From Oribacterium sp. UBA5894 (lineage in GTDB: Bacteria > Bacillota > Clostridia > Lachnospirales > Lachnospiraceae), in contig DJEQ01000041.1 of the NCBI GenBank assembly GCA_002431355.1, positions 27,402 to 91,401 on the forward strand: DNA of 64,000 nt, written 5' to 3'. A model generated the notes under the pieces. That model saw only the letters and a program-made list of their open reading frames with translations, was not told the DNA's origin and made no database searches. Shown here in pieces: positions 9,237 through 16,950 of this stretch. How positions within the stretch are numbered: the first letter of the stretch is position 1; each line of letters opens with the position of its first letter. The position numbers were made by a program, and so were the translations under genes.

Positions 9237-9596
9237 TTAGTTCAGAGTTGCAAGTGTTGCACCTGACTCTACTGAATCGCCAACAGAAACGTTGATGGAA
9301 GCTACGGTGCCATCCTGAGGAGCGACGATATCATTCTCCATCTTCATGGCTTCAAGTACAAGGATCACATCACCGCTCTTTACGGCATCACCAACGCTCT
9401 TCTTCACAGCAAGAATCTTGCCTGGCATAGGGGACTCAACCTTTACGGAGCCCTGAGCGCCTGCAGGAGCAGCGGCTGGAGCTGGAGCAGCTGATGCAGC
9501 GGCTACGGCAGCCTTCGGAGCAGAAGAAACGCTTCCACCCTCTTCTACGGTTACGTCATAAGCGACGCCATTTACGGTAATTGTATACTTCTTCAT
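9237..9596 (-). CDS. Biotin carrier protein of the decarboxylase (1.3S-like)
   Basis: A 119-residue biotinyl carrier. An N-terminal strand region (MKKYTITVNGVAYDV) leads to an Ala/Pro-rich flexible linker (about 25-48) and a biotinyl domain whose biotin-accepting lysine is K85 in AMKMEN. This matches the gamma subunit of glutaconyl/methylmalonyl-CoA decarboxylases and the 1.3S subunit of transcarboxylase. It shuttles CO2 between the carboxyltransferases and the OadB pump. Its biotin domain is nearly identical in protein sequence to the C-terminus of the upstream gene product. RBS GAGG precedes the ATG. Confidence 0.93.
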   Translation of the reverse strand: MKKYTITVNGVAYDVTVEEGGSVSSAPKAAVAAASAAPAPAAAPAGAQGSVKVESPMPGKILAVKKSVGDAVKSGDVILVLEAMKMENDIVAPQDGTVASINVSVGDSVESGATLATLN

Positions 9597-9633
9597 TTTT
9601 CTACCTCACATTGATAAAGGGCCATCGCCCATC

Positions 9634-10755
9634 TTAGTTTAAAGTTGCCAGTGTTGCGCCGGATTCTACAGCGTCACCGACGGAAACATTGATCGAAGCA
9701 ATCGTGCCATCCTGAGGTGCCACAATTTCATTTTCCATCTTCATGGCCTCAAGAATAAGGATCACGTCACCACTCTTTACGGCATCACCTGCACTCTTCT
9801 TCACAGCAAGGATCTTACCTGGCATAGGGGATTCTACTTTTACAGCTCCCTGTGTGCCAGCGGAAGCAGCGGCTGAAGTGGCTGCAGGTGCAACCGGTGC
9901 TGCAGGTACTGCAGATGTTACAACAGGTGCAGCGGATGCAGTTTCTACAGGTGCAGAGCTAACACTGCGGCCACGGAGCGGACGTACGAAGAGACCGTTC
10001 TGGAGCGTTGGTCCTGGAACGAAGCCGTTCTCTGAGGCTGTACCTTCGGTGTCTGCTTCATAAGCTGCAATCGCTGCAGCAATCACCGCCTGCATCACAT
10101 CATCCTGCTTCGCAGCCGGTGTGGCAGGAGCAGCTGCCTTCGGAGCCTCCGTCTTCTTTGGTGCTTCCGCAGGTGCCTTCTGCTTCTTCATCTTATTTTC
10201 GAATACACTGATGTACTTGAACAGAGAGATTACCCAGGCGATAAAGATCAGTACAGCAAATACGGTACCCATACCAACAAGAAGGTTTGCACCTGCATCC
10301 TCCATCTGCTCTGCAAGGGAGTAATGCGGCTCAAAGGTCATCTCTGTTGTCTTTCCTGTTGTCTCATTGAGACCCAGGGTAAGCTTCAGGGTTCTCTTCT
10401 CAAAAGTTGAATCAATTACGATGGAATAGCCATCCTCTGTCTTGGATGCCACTGCATCATCTACACTTACGAAATCACCGAGACGTTCCTTATCATTAAG
10501 ATAATTGGTCAGTCCATTATAGGTGATTTCATCCTTGGTCTTGTATGCAGACTGGATCTGAGATGCAATCTCCTCATCACTCAGAGCATAGATGCTCTGC
10601 TCTGCATACTGCTTGGCCTGCTCTTCCAGGGCGGTCTTGACGGATGGATCAATCGTTTCTACCGTATCCTTCTGAGAGCTTCCGCAAGCTGCAAGTGTAA
10701 GAATGGAAAGTGCAAGAGCAAAACAGAGAGCAGCCTTTCTAAACCACTGTTTCAT
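9634..10755 (-). CDS. OadG-like gamma subunit: lipoprotein signal, membrane helix and C-terminal biotin domain
   Basis: A 373-residue multidomain protein. The start chosen is the ATG at 10755, because AGGAGA lies just before it; an ATG at 10770 overlaps the upstream stop. A lipoprotein signal with lipobox LAAC puts the lipidated Cys at residue 24. An extracytoplasmic domain of about 140 residues follows, then one membrane helix (LLVGMGTVFAVLIFIAWVI) and the SLFKYIS segment as in OadG. A long Ala/Pro linker leads to a biotinyl domain with AMKMEN (lysine about residue 339). OadG subunits normally anchor the complex and are about 80-120 residues. The added lipoprotein domain and biotin domain are unusual. 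The protein probably tethers the carboxyltransferases to OadB and carries biotin itself. Confidence 0.82.
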   Translation of the reverse strand: MKQWFRKAALCFALALSILTLAACGSSQKDTVETIDPSVKTALEEQAKQYAEQSIYALSDEEIASQIQSAYKTKDEITYNGLTNYLNDKERLGDFVSVDDAVASKTEDGYSIVIDSTFEKRTLKLTLGLNETTGKTTEMTFEPHYSLAEQMEDAGANLLVGMGTVFAVLIFIAWVISLFKYISVFENKMKKQKAPAEAPKKTEAPKAAAPATPAAKQDDVMQAVIAAAIAAYEADTEGTASENGFVPGPTLQNGLFVRPLRGRSVSSAPVETASAAPVVTSAVPAAPVAPAATSAAASAGTQGAVKVESPMPGKILAVKKSAGDAVKSGDVILILEAMKMENEIVAPQDGTIASINVSVGDAVESGATLATLN

Positions 10756-10769
10756 TCTGTCTCCTCTCA

Positions 10770-12125
10770 TTAAACGGTGCCGTTCTTCTTATCTGGTCTA
10801 TATACGCTCTTATAGCCAAGCATCTGAAGTGCTGCAGCGATTCTCTGTCTGGTCTCTTCCGGAGCGATGATCTCATCAACATAGCCACGCTTTGCAGCAG
10901 CAAGTGCAGTATTCTCAGAAGCAAACTTCTTCTCAGCATCTGCATCACCGTTTGCAACGACCTTTGCAGCCTGCGCAGCATCCATGACACCGATCTTTGA
11001 GTTCTGGAATGCATATACGACATCAGCGCCGAGTGCCTTTGCACCGAAGCTGAGACCGGCAGTGCCCAGTGCATTCTTTACAACCGTAATCATCGGAACA
11101 TCCGCGTTTGCATAGGCGTATGCAAGCTTGGCCGCAGCGGTCGGCATGTGACTCTCTGTGCACTCTGTATTCTTATAGGATGTAACATCAACAAGCGTCA
11201 CAACAGGAAGATCAAATGCATTGGCAAAGCTTACAAGCTTCGCTGCCTTCTCTGCACCCTTCCAGGTAAGAGAAGCTTCCTTATTTGCAACGATGGCAAC
11301 CGTCTCACCGCCAATCTGAGCGAAGCCTGTGACTACATCACGGGAATATCCCTTCTTGGATTCGATAAACACGCCATTGTCCGAAAGCTGCTTTACAGCT
11401 TCATCCGCAGAAAGACTGTCAAATCCAGTTACGGCACGGTTCAGATCATCGGTACACTCATCCAGTACGCCGCCATCCTCACAATTGCCAGGAAGAACAG
11501 AAACAAGCTTACGAATCTGGGCATATACTTCATCTTCTGTGCCATCGAAATCAACGAGGCCGTACTCTTCACGCTTTGCAGCCTTCGCAATTTCATCATT
11601 CTTGTTTCCCTGTACAGCATCCGGAGCATTGACATAAGCCTTTGCACCTTCTGCCATAAGAACATAGTCTGAAAGACCAGCGAGAACGGTAAGTCCACCA
11701 CCACAGTTTCCAAAGATGGCTGTAATCTGCGGTACCTGACCACTTGCAAGGGTCTGCTTCTTATAAATGCGTCCGAGACCGAAAAGTGCATCATTTGCCT
11801 CTTCCAGTCTTACGCCTGAGCAATCAAGCAGTGCAATGACTGGTGCCTGATTCTTCATCGCCATTGAATAGATGTTTGCAATCTTTCTTGCATGCATCTC
11901 ACCGATGGAACCGCCGAGAACGCCTGCATCCTGTGCATAAACATACACAAGATTTCCGTCAATGGTTCCATAACCGGTAACAACACCGTCGGATGGTGCT
12001 TTCTTTTCAGCGAGGTTAAAGTCTGTTGATCTTGCTTCTACAAGACGGCCAACTTCAACAAAGCTGAATTCATCGAGCAGTGACTGAATTCTCGTCAGAG
12101 CGGATGATGTTGACTGATTATCCAT
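10770..12125 (-). CDS. Acyl-CoA carboxyltransferase-like subunit (MmdA/12S-like, divergent)
   Basis: A 451-residue protein with the crotonase-fold carboxyltransferase repeat seen in methylmalonyl-CoA decarboxylase alpha, glutaconyl-CoA decarboxylase and transcarboxylase 12S. It has GGSIGEMHARKI in the first half and ALGADVVYAF with KIGVMDAAQAA in the second. It is shorter than usual (about 510), and both oxyanion-hole regions differ from the common form: GNCGGGLTV replaces a CAGGA-type motif and LGTAGLSFG replaces a GGAY-type motif. The substrate is therefore uncertain. It is the first gene of the operon, overlaps the next reading frame at TAATG, and has a GGAGG ribosome site. Confidence 0.75.
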   Translation of the reverse strand: MDNQSTSSALTRIQSLLDEFSFVEVGRLVEARSTDFNLAEKKAPSDGVVTGYGTIDGNLVYVYAQDAGVLGGSIGEMHARKIANIYSMAMKNQAPVIALLDCSGVRLEEANDALFGLGRIYKKQTLASGQVPQITAIFGNCGGGLTVLAGLSDYVLMAEGAKAYVNAPDAVQGNKNDEIAKAAKREEYGLVDFDGTEDEVYAQIRKLVSVLPGNCEDGGVLDECTDDLNRAVTGFDSLSADEAVKQLSDNGVFIESKKGYSRDVVTGFAQIGGETVAIVANKEASLTWKGAEKAAKLVSFANAFDLPVVTLVDVTSYKNTECTESHMPTAAAKLAYAYANADVPMITVVKNALGTAGLSFGAKALGADVVYAFQNSKIGVMDAAQAAKVVANGDADAEKKFASENTALAAAKRGYVDEIIAPEETRQRIAAALQMLGYKSVYRPDKKNGTV

Positions 12126-12186
12126 TTTTTATCCTCCATTTCATATCTAAACAAGGGGAAAAAATCCCCGGTTTATGACGAGTAAT

Positions 12187-12215
12187 ATTGTAAACGAACG
12201 ACTCTTATAATTCAA
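12187..12215 (-). promoter_or_regulatory. SigA-type promoter of the decarboxylase operon
   Basis: Minus strand: -35 TTGAAT (12210-12215), 17-base spacer, -10 TACAAT (12187-12192), about 60 bases before the first gene. An inverted repeat GGGGA/TCCCC lies in the leader (12154-12168) and dyad-rich AT sequence lies upstream (about 12284-12320), both possible regulator sites. Confidence 0.65.
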
Positions 12216-12374
12216 CTGAAAAAGCGCTCGTTTTTTGCACTTTGTTAAGACATTGACAGCAATAGGGCTTGTGCCATAAGTCAGTTCTTATAGTATATAT
12301 AGTATTCCACTATAGAAAATCGTCCATAATACCGAAGAGCAGAGAAATGCTGTTCCAGCAGCAGGAGACGAATT

Positions 12375-13757
12375 TCACATAAAGCGCAGTCCTTTTGGAA
12401 AATGATTTTTAATCTGGCCATTCACAAGTTTTCCAAGGCCCAGGGATGCACCATCTACAGAAACAATGCACCACCCTTTTCCGTTGACACCCTCTGGTGC
12501 CGGAATCTGCATTCCGTGAAGATACTGATCGATGCGCGGGTCGGTCGCACTGTAATGACACTCCGTAAGTGAAAACTGCTGCTGATCTTCCGCTTGAAAG
12601 GCGGAATACACATGACTGAGCGCATGTGCAGGCTCCAGTCGATTCTTCAGCATGCTTTCCATCTGTATGCCGGCACGCAGACAGCGCAGCCCGCGGAGAT
12701 CTGGAAAATGTTTCGGGATGAGATACAGCTGGTCCTTTACCTGCTTTTCAAGGTAATCTGAACGCCGGAGCGGCACATCCGGTCCCGACAGCGTTTCACC
12801 ATAGATCGATGCCAGGGATGCGAGCGGATCCTCACCCTTCTTCTGAAAAACAGCCATATACTGTCCTTCTCCAGGCTCACGCTGTGGCCATACGCGTTTC
12901 TCATAAACGAGCTCGAGCTCAGGATATTCCTCAAGGAGCAGATCCCGGATGTCTTCATTCTCTTCTTTTTCAAAGGTGCAGGTACTGTAGCCAAGTATCC
13001 CTCCCGGTGCCAGCATCCGAACCGCATTGGCCGTGATTTCACGCTGACGTTCTGCACAGAGTCGAACATTGGCCTCGGACCACTCGGCGATGGCATGCTC
13101 ATCCTTTCGAAACATTCCTTCACCGGAGCATGGCGCATCCACGAGAACACGCGTGAAAAAGCCAGGAAAATGATCGGCCAGCTTCGCAGTATCTTCATTT
13201 AGTACAGCAGCATTTGGTATACCCATGCGCTCCATGTTGGAGCTCAGGGTACGTGCTCGTAAAGCAACATATTCGTTCGCGATCAGAAATCCACCTGCTG
13301 CACTCGAGAGCAGATCCAGCGCCTGTGTGGATTTGCCGCCAGGACTCGCACAGAGATCCACCACACGATCAAATGGACGAATCTGCATGTGATGGACCAC
13401 CTGCATGGCTTCCGGCCCCTGGATATAGTATAATCCAGCCTCGTGATATGGATGCTTCCCAGGGCGGATACCGATGGTCTGCAGGAAGGCGTCATCCAGA
13501 TAGAAGGAGGTGTACATCGTTTCCCCATGATAAGAGATGAACGGGCTGTCCGGCAGTGGCTTTAAATGCCAGTCCGTCACCAGCTTCCGATAGGTGATGA
13601 CATCGCTGCTGCCCCGCTCTTCCAGTTCCATCAGCTTATGAAGATTCAGCCGAATTCCCTTCACCGGCGCGTGTGCATAGCTGTCGATCAAGGCACGATA
13701 CTCTTCGTCTGAAAGGAGATTTTTCATACGAGTGCAAAACTCAAGTGGTAACTGCAT
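12375..13757 (-). CDS. RsmF-like rRNA cytosine-C5 methyltransferase
   Basis: A 460-residue NOL1/NOP2/Sun-family methyltransferase that uses S-adenosylmethionine to make 5-methylcytosine in rRNA. The catalytic core shows CASPGGKST (SAM binding), PCSGEGMF and YSTCTF, which hold the two catalytic cysteines. EGMFRKD with a C-terminal extra domain (about 300-460) favours RsmF/YebU-type enzymes over RsmB. It stands alone between the decarboxylase operon and the DUF6465-like gene. GAGG precedes the ATG. Confidence 0.87.
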   Translation of the reverse strand: MQLPLEFCTRMKNLLSDEEYRALIDSYAHAPVKGIRLNLHKLMELEERGSSDVITYRKLVTDWHLKPLPDSPFISYHGETMYTSFYLDDAFLQTIGIRPGKHPYHEAGLYYIQGPEAMQVVHHMQIRPFDRVVDLCASPGGKSTQALDLLSSAAGGFLIANEYVALRARTLSSNMERMGIPNAAVLNEDTAKLADHFPGFFTRVLVDAPCSGEGMFRKDEHAIAEWSEANVRLCAERQREITANAVRMLAPGGILGYSTCTFEKEENEDIRDLLLEEYPELELVYEKRVWPQREPGEGQYMAVFQKKGEDPLASLASIYGETLSGPDVPLRRSDYLEKQVKDQLYLIPKHFPDLRGLRCLRAGIQMESMLKNRLEPAHALSHVYSAFQAEDQQQFSLTECHYSATDPRIDQYLHGMQIPAPEGVNGKGWCIVSVDGASLGLGKLVNGQIKNHFPKGLRFM

Positions 13758-13830
13758 CAGATTTAACCTCGTTATTTCGATTTATAGACTGAGCGTATTT
13801 TATCAAAAAGCCGAAGGACTGTATAGAAAA

Positions 13831-13860
13831 AGAACGGTTCACCCTGCGATGAACCGTTCT
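13831..13860 (-). terminator. Terminator of the DUF6465-like gene
   Basis: Perfect 11-bp stem AGAACGGTTCA / TGAACCGTTCT with an 8-base loop; on the minus strand it is followed by TTTTTC. It lies just after the stop codon. Confidence 0.88.
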
Positions 13861-13874
13861 TCTCGATTTGTCAA

Positions 13875-14315
13875 TCAGAGGTTAATTCTGTACTCTGGCT
13901 TTCCTTCCCCATCTACGGTAAAGTATGCTGCCTTATCGTTGACATTTACATATACCTTTACGTCCTGGACGTCCTTCTTGATTCCTTCTGCAGCCTTTAC
14001 TGCATCTGCAAGAATCTTTTCCGGATCATAATCCTGACCATCAATCTGTAATGTAAGTGCGGATTTCACTGCTACCTTCTTTTCAACCGGCTTCTTTTCT
14101 GCTGTCTTCTTCTCTACTGTCTTCTTCACTGGAGCTGATTTCTTCTCTGGAGCTGTTGCCTGCTTTACTGCCTTCTCCTTTAAGCTTTCCTTCACTGGAG
14201 CAGCCTTCTTCTCAACGGCTTTTGCAGTCTCTGCTACAGCCTTCTTGATCTCTGCGAAAGACTCTTTGAGAGCTGCATCCTTCTTTACTTCTGTAGCCTT
14301 GCTTTTCTTCTCCAT
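13875..14315 (-). CDS. Lys/Ala-rich protein with C-terminal DUF6465-like domain
   Basis: A 146-residue cytoplasmic protein. Residues 1-85 are an extended Lys/Ala/Glu-rich region with repeated EKK, VEKK and PVKK motifs, resembling histone-H1-like tails. Residues 88-146 form a compact domain (LQIDGQDYDPEKILADA ... EYRINL) resembling DUF6465 proteins of Clostridia. The function is unknown; nucleic-acid binding through the basic tail is inference. The gene is monocistronic, with a consensus promoter, an AGGAGAA ribosome site and a strong terminator, so it should be highly expressed. Confidence 0.75.
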   Translation of the reverse strand: MEKKSKATEVKKDAALKESFAEIKKAVAETAKAVEKKAAPVKESLKEKAVKQATAPEKKSAPVKKTVEKKTAEKKPVEKKVAVKSALTLQIDGQDYDPEKILADAVKAAEGIKKDVQDVKVYVNVNDKAAYFTVDGEGKPEYRINL

Positions 14316-14363
14316 TTAACATTCTCCTTCTAAATTCATTAAATAAATATTTAATTTCTATGA

Positions 14364-14392
14364 ATTATATTTCGTACAATTTCATTTGTCAA
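14364..14392 (-). promoter_or_regulatory. Perfect consensus SigA promoter of the DUF6465-like gene
   Basis: Minus strand: TTGACA (14387-14392), exactly 17 bases, TATAAT (14364-14369). Both hexamers match the consensus perfectly, the only such case found in the window. An AT-rich leader of about 40 bases follows. Confidence 0.85.
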
Positions 14393-14482
14393 TGTCTTCA
14401 CATGGATGAAGCGTCGTCCAGGTATGGTTTTTGCAGAAATCTTATATCTTTTCAGCTCCTGCACGCATTTCTTTAGATATCT

Positions 14483-15607
14483 TTATAAGAAAGAAATCAG
14501 TATCCGATAGAGTTCCTGTATCGACTGGATCATCTTGCGGAAAGCTCCATAGCGATAGAAGCACATGACAAGCATACCGACAGGTACAGCAAATATTAGA
14601 CCCGCAAATCCGTAGAAACGATAGCCCAGGTACATAAACAGGATGGTAAGGAAGGGCGACAGCCCCATGGTCTCACCCATGATTTTCGGCTGCATGAACT
14701 GGCGCACGATCTGTGTGAGGGCATAAATCACCGCAAGCCACATGGCCTGCCACGGATTTCCGCTCAGGAGATCTACAAGAATCCATGGCCACAGAATAAA
14801 GCCGACGCCCAGCATCGGAAGGAAGTCCAGAAAAGCGGTCAATGCAGCAATCGGTAGTGCATAGCGGATGTGCAACAGCAGAAAACCGATGCAGAGTACG
14901 GAAAAAACAACAAACATGATCTTGAACTGTGCAAGCAACCAGCCCTGAAAAATCTTCTGAATATCCGCTTTTAAAAGATGAATATAATGCAAAAACTCTT
15001 TTGGAATCCAGCTCTTTACGGTGTCAACATAGCGCTCTCCATCTTTACAGAAGCAGTATGACGAAAAGATCGTAACCACAGCATATACCAGAAGATTCGG
15101 GATGCTTCGTACGGCACTGATGGAGACATTGGCAAGCGGTGCAGAAAATTTAGTGGCAAAGGAAAGCAGCGTATCCTCCAGACTGCTGTTCAGCTGATCG
15201 AGGTTCATGAGCGCTGTACCCTCTCCCGCTTTTCCAGGCAGTCGCTGAAGCAGATCCGGATGGGCTTCAATGAGGCCATGAAGACAGGTCGTGAAGCTAT
15301 GAATCATATCCGGAAGCCCCTTGATCACATCGGCGCAGACATGGATCATGAGATGAATACAGAGATACAGCAGACCGCCGATCAGTATGAGAAGAAGAAT
15401 AATGATGAAAACGGAGGCATGCTGGCGCTCCAGAAGCCTGGTTCTGGTATTGAGGAAACGGATCAGTGGATTCGCAATGAATGCAATGAGGGCACCAATC
15501 ACAAAGGGGATGAAGAAAAGAAACATCCGCGGAACGAGAAGTATGGTGAGGACCAGGGCCAGAATCGGTACCACAATGTTTAAAATCAGCTGTATAATGC
15601 GCTTCAT
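14483..15607 (-). CDS. AI-2E family transporter (PerM/YtvI-like)
   Basis: A 374-residue polytopic protein of the AI-2E transporter family. It has paired N-terminal helices (about 8-48), a helix near 63-87, a soluble amphipathic segment, and a C-terminal block of four or five helices containing PMLGVGFILWPW and PKIMGETMGLSPF, which is typical of the family. The substrate is unknown: family members include Na+(Li+)/H+ antiporters and putative quorum-signal exporters. The start codon overlaps the upstream stop (ATGA), so it is translationally coupled. It is the last gene of the cdaA operon; I found no clear terminator after it. Confidence 0.85.
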   Translation of the reverse strand: MKRIIQLILNIVVPILALVLTILLVPRMFLFFIPFVIGALIAFIANPLIRFLNTRTRLLERQHASVFIIILLLILIGGLLYLCIHLMIHVCADVIKGLPDMIHSFTTCLHGLIEAHPDLLQRLPGKAGEGTALMNLDQLNSSLEDTLLSFATKFSAPLANVSISAVRSIPNLLVYAVVTIFSSYCFCKDGERYVDTVKSWIPKEFLHYIHLLKADIQKIFQGWLLAQFKIMFVVFSVLCIGFLLLHIRYALPIAALTAFLDFLPMLGVGFILWPWILVDLLSGNPWQAMWLAVIYALTQIVRQFMQPKIMGETMGLSPFLTILFMYLGYRFYGFAGLIFAVPVGMLVMCFYRYGAFRKMIQSIQELYRILISFL

Positions 15608-16950
15608 TTTTTACACTCCTTTTTTCTGTAAAACGCATAGGCAAGATACAGGATAAAACTTACGCCAAGGTAGAACCAGGTAGCCGGGTTACTGAACCAG
15701 GTCGTAAAAAAGGAAACGGTAAAGTAAAAGGCCAGCTGGGCATAGAGAAGCTTTGCAAACGGGTTCTGTTCTTTCTGATGTGCCCACGATACACAGCCTA
15801 CCACCAGGCCTAATACGAATGCAAAAAGTACAATGCCAAAAAGGCCAAAATCATACCACGCATCATACAGCATGGTTACCGTCGTAAGCTCCGCCTTCGT
15901 CACATACAGTGGGAAGCCGGTGGCAAGCGCAGGAATGAAGAATTTGAGTCCAGTCAGGGTCACAAAGGGATAGAGCATGCGAAGTCCATGGGCATGGGTT
16001 TCCAGCTGCTGTGTCATTACATTGAAATTATCGTAATTATTTGCAATGTACATGTAGGGCTGTGTAATGAAAATCGGTGTCGTCGGATTTTTCATTTCGA
16101 AGATACTGTTCAGGTATTCGACAGAATGGGCACGCTCGATCGTAATGAATACATACGCAGAAATCATGAGGATAAGGAGAACGAGAAGCTGCCACCATGT
16201 ATACTGCCGTCCAGACAGAATCGTCACAAATATCGCCAGAATGACTGCAAAGAGGAACTGAAAGCGCGATACCATGAACACAGTAAGAAGTAAAGGAAGA
16301 AGAATCCCTAGAATGGACAGCAGATCCGGTGCTTTCGCATGGCGACGGCGCTCTTCGATATAAAGCATGGAAATCGATGGGATCAGCACCGCCAGTGTCG
16401 TCACATAATGGACGCCCTTTACATGAAAGCAGCTGTAGGCATGTGGCATATCATGGGTAAACAGGGGTACAAATCCGAGCTTCCAGGCTTCGAAGAAAAA
16501 AGCGCCCCAGCTAAGAAGAAGCAGTATGGAGAGGCTCCATTTAAAAAAAGTATCTGCCTGTGCAGATGGAGCTCTGCAGATCTCAGACTTCTTCTGCGAT
16601 GGGCTCTTATGCATGTCCTCGACCCATTCAGCCGTCAAATCAAAGATGAGGTAAAAGAGATAGAAGGAAAGCCACGTTTCCAGTGTCCAATCTGTGCTCA
16701 GCCGACTAAGCTGAAAGCGTGCAATCCCCTCGCCACCCAGAAGGCCCAGGGCAAGCAGTCCACGTAAATTGAGGGCTTCACTGGAGCGCCTGTATTCCAT
16801 ATGATATAAAAAGGCAGCAGCGCCAATCAGAGCAAGCCCGGACAGGGCGGGAGATCCCGCCTCTCCAAGCAGAAAGCTCATGATATACACTGCTGTATAG
16901 ATTCCAAGTCTACGTACGTTGGTTTTCATACTGATGCTGCTGTTCTCCAT
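15604..16950 (-). CDS. Polysaccharide repeat-unit polymerase-like membrane protein
   Basis: A 448-residue integral membrane protein with about ten to twelve predicted helices and a large extracytoplasmic loop (about 270-330, with FITQPYMYIANNYDN). The pattern of helices, a YDAWYDFG segment and a late GIVLFAFVLGLVVG helix resemble O-antigen / oligosaccharide repeat-unit polymerases (Wzy-like). The family call rests on topology and short motifs only. The start overlaps the cdaR stop (TAATG) and the stop overlaps the next start, so it is embedded in the cdaA operon. No glycosyltransferase genes adjoin it. Confidence 0.6.
   Translation of the reverse strand: MENSSISMKTNVRRLGIYTAVYIMSFLLGEAGSPALSGLALIGAAAFLYHMEYRRSSEALNLRGLLALGLLGGEGIARFQLSRLSTDWTLETWLSFYLFYLIFDLTAEWVEDMHKSPSQKKSEICRAPSAQADTFFKWSLSILLLLSWGAFFFEAWKLGFVPLFTHDMPHAYSCFHVKGVHYVTTLAVLIPSISMLYIEERRRHAKAPDLLSILGILLPLLLTVFMVSRFQFLFAVILAIFVTILSGRQYTWWQLLVLLILMISAYVFITIERAHSVEYLNSIFEMKNPTTPIFITQPYMYIANNYDNFNVMTQQLETHAHGLRMLYPFVTLTGLKFFIPALATGFPLYVTKAELTTVTMLYDAWYDFGLFGIVLFAFVLGLVVGCVSWAHQKEQNPFAKLLYAQLAFYFTVSFFTTWFSNPATWFYLGVSFILYLAYAFYRKKECKK

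Noticed and set aside
12217..12232. Possible CcpA cre site near AAAGCGCT upstream of the decarboxylase promoter
   Set aside because: It matches the cre consensus only at the central CG and is not symmetric enough to call.
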